Shown: piece after piece, positions 63,092 through 64,000 of the stretch
Position numbering within the stretch: position 1 is the stretch's first letter
Layout of the letters: every line of letters starts with the position of its first letter
Source: Stramonita haemastoma
Taxonomy: Eukaryota; Mollusca; Gastropoda; Neogastropoda; Muricidae
NCBI GenBank assembly: GCA_030674155.1
Contig: CM060318.1
Span: 73,777,771-73,841,770 of the forward strand
DNA length: 64,000 nucleotides
Direction: 5' to 3'
The notes under the pieces: model-generated
What the model was told of the DNA's origin: nothing
Seen by the model: the letters and a program-made list of their open reading frames with translations, nothing else
Database searches by the model: none
Position numbers and translations under genes: made by a program

Positions 63092-64000
63092 TGCACGCAT
63101 GCATGCATGTCCATTTATAGGTAGCTTTATTGAAAACGAAAGCTACTCCAGAGTCAAATACATTGTCTTTAGGTGGATCAAAAACCCAAAACACCACTAG
63201 ATAGATAATGGTTTTTACCAATAGTTTTACTATTGCTGTAAACTAAAATGTCCTGCTAAGTTCTGTACAAAATCTTTATTTCTGTATTGATTTGTGTGGA
63301 GTTGCATCCACTTTTCAAGTTGGTCAGGTGCAAGTCAGCAAAAAAGGAAAACAAACAGGAATACATGCACAGAAAAACCAGTTGCAAAAAAACAAACAAA
63401 AAAGGCAAAACACTACAGGCCATTCATGAAAAGAAGGTTGAATCACTTGGTTGCTGATGTTAAGCATGGAAGGAGGGCACCAAAGATGCCCTATCTTCTG
63501 CATGAAGTAAGTCTACTAGAGAGAGAGTAAATTAAATGTATACTTTTGTGTGCATGCATGCGCGCACATGCACAAGCATAAATAATTTACATGTGATTAT
63601 GGAATACCCAAGAGAATACCAAAATATCTGTTAAAAACACTTGAGGAGGAGGGAAAGATTAGTGACAGGGCAGGTCAGAAAAAAGGGAGAAATATGGCAG
63701 GGTGGGGGGAGGGAGGGAGGGAGAGTGGGAGAGGGAAAGGGAGGGAGGGAGAGAGAGAGAGAGAACTCTGAACTCTGAAATGCTTAAATGTACTTCGGCC
63801 ATAGGCCACAATACAAGCAACAAAAATAAAGAAGGTGGGCGGTGGCGTGTTGATGACACATATCCTCATAATAACTGTCAATATGTATATACAAATAGTA
63901 GCGCACATACATAACATAGCATCATCATCATCACTATCATTGACCCTGTTGTCATCTCCATCATCTCATCATTATTACAGTTATGCGCGCGTGCCCTCAC
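63092..64000. other. non-coding right edge
   Basis: No gene recognised. GGGA/GGGAGA-rich DNA at 63,700-63,765 and ATCATC triplets near 63,920-63,975. Confidence 0.6.

Overview
The window is animal nuclear DNA. It has GT-AG spliced exons, very dense simple repeats, non-LTR retrotransposon debris, tRNA-derived SINEs and one small LTR element. The nuclear receptor and repeat content suggest a lophotrochozoan, most likely a gastropod mollusc. This is inference: no sequence names the species, and no search was run.

The one well-supported host gene is a nuclear receptor of the NR1 type on the + strand. Six coding exons (8170-8273, 16803-16953, 17697-19168, 19619-19771, 20610-20829, 22211-22452) join in frame across five GT-AG introns. 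They encode 779 visible residues: a two-finger DNA-binding domain, a hinge of about 420 residues and a complete ligand-binding domain ending in an AF-2 helix. The true N-terminus lies upstream and was not found. A probable 3' UTR follows, with ATTAAA at 23804 and AATAAA at 26267. At 6574-6700, about 1.5 kb upstream of the first recognised exon, a CpG-rich block carries a perfect AGGTCA inverted repeat with 3-bp spacing, a perfect AGGTCA direct repeat with 5-bp spacing and a monomeric half-site. The gene could regulate itself through these sites.

Layout. 1-8.1 kb is a field of GT/CA, GA/CT and compound microsatellites, with a palindromic minisatellite and a 3' LINE fragment. 8.1-22.5 kb is the receptor gene. 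Its first intron holds a broken, nearly full-length LINE (about 9.7-15.7 kb) whose ORF1 looks like an SGNH/GDSL hydrolase and whose ORF2 carries endonuclease, reverse transcriptase and RNase H. 22.5-33 kb is 3' UTR and downstream DNA with another LINE fragment and several tRNA-headed SINE copies. 32,867-33,537 is a young miniature LTR element (TRIM-like) with near-identical LTRs and a 4-bp target duplication. 33.5-64 kb is AT-rich DNA with C-runs and A-runs and no gene I can support. It contains a SINE at 50,538-50,818 with a 13-bp target duplication and a head that looks like tRNA joined to 5S rRNA.

Long homopolymers change strand near 34 kb: T/G-runs dominate on the + strand to the left and A/C-runs to the right. 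This may mean the right half belongs to a gene transcribed from the - strand, with exons mostly outside the window.
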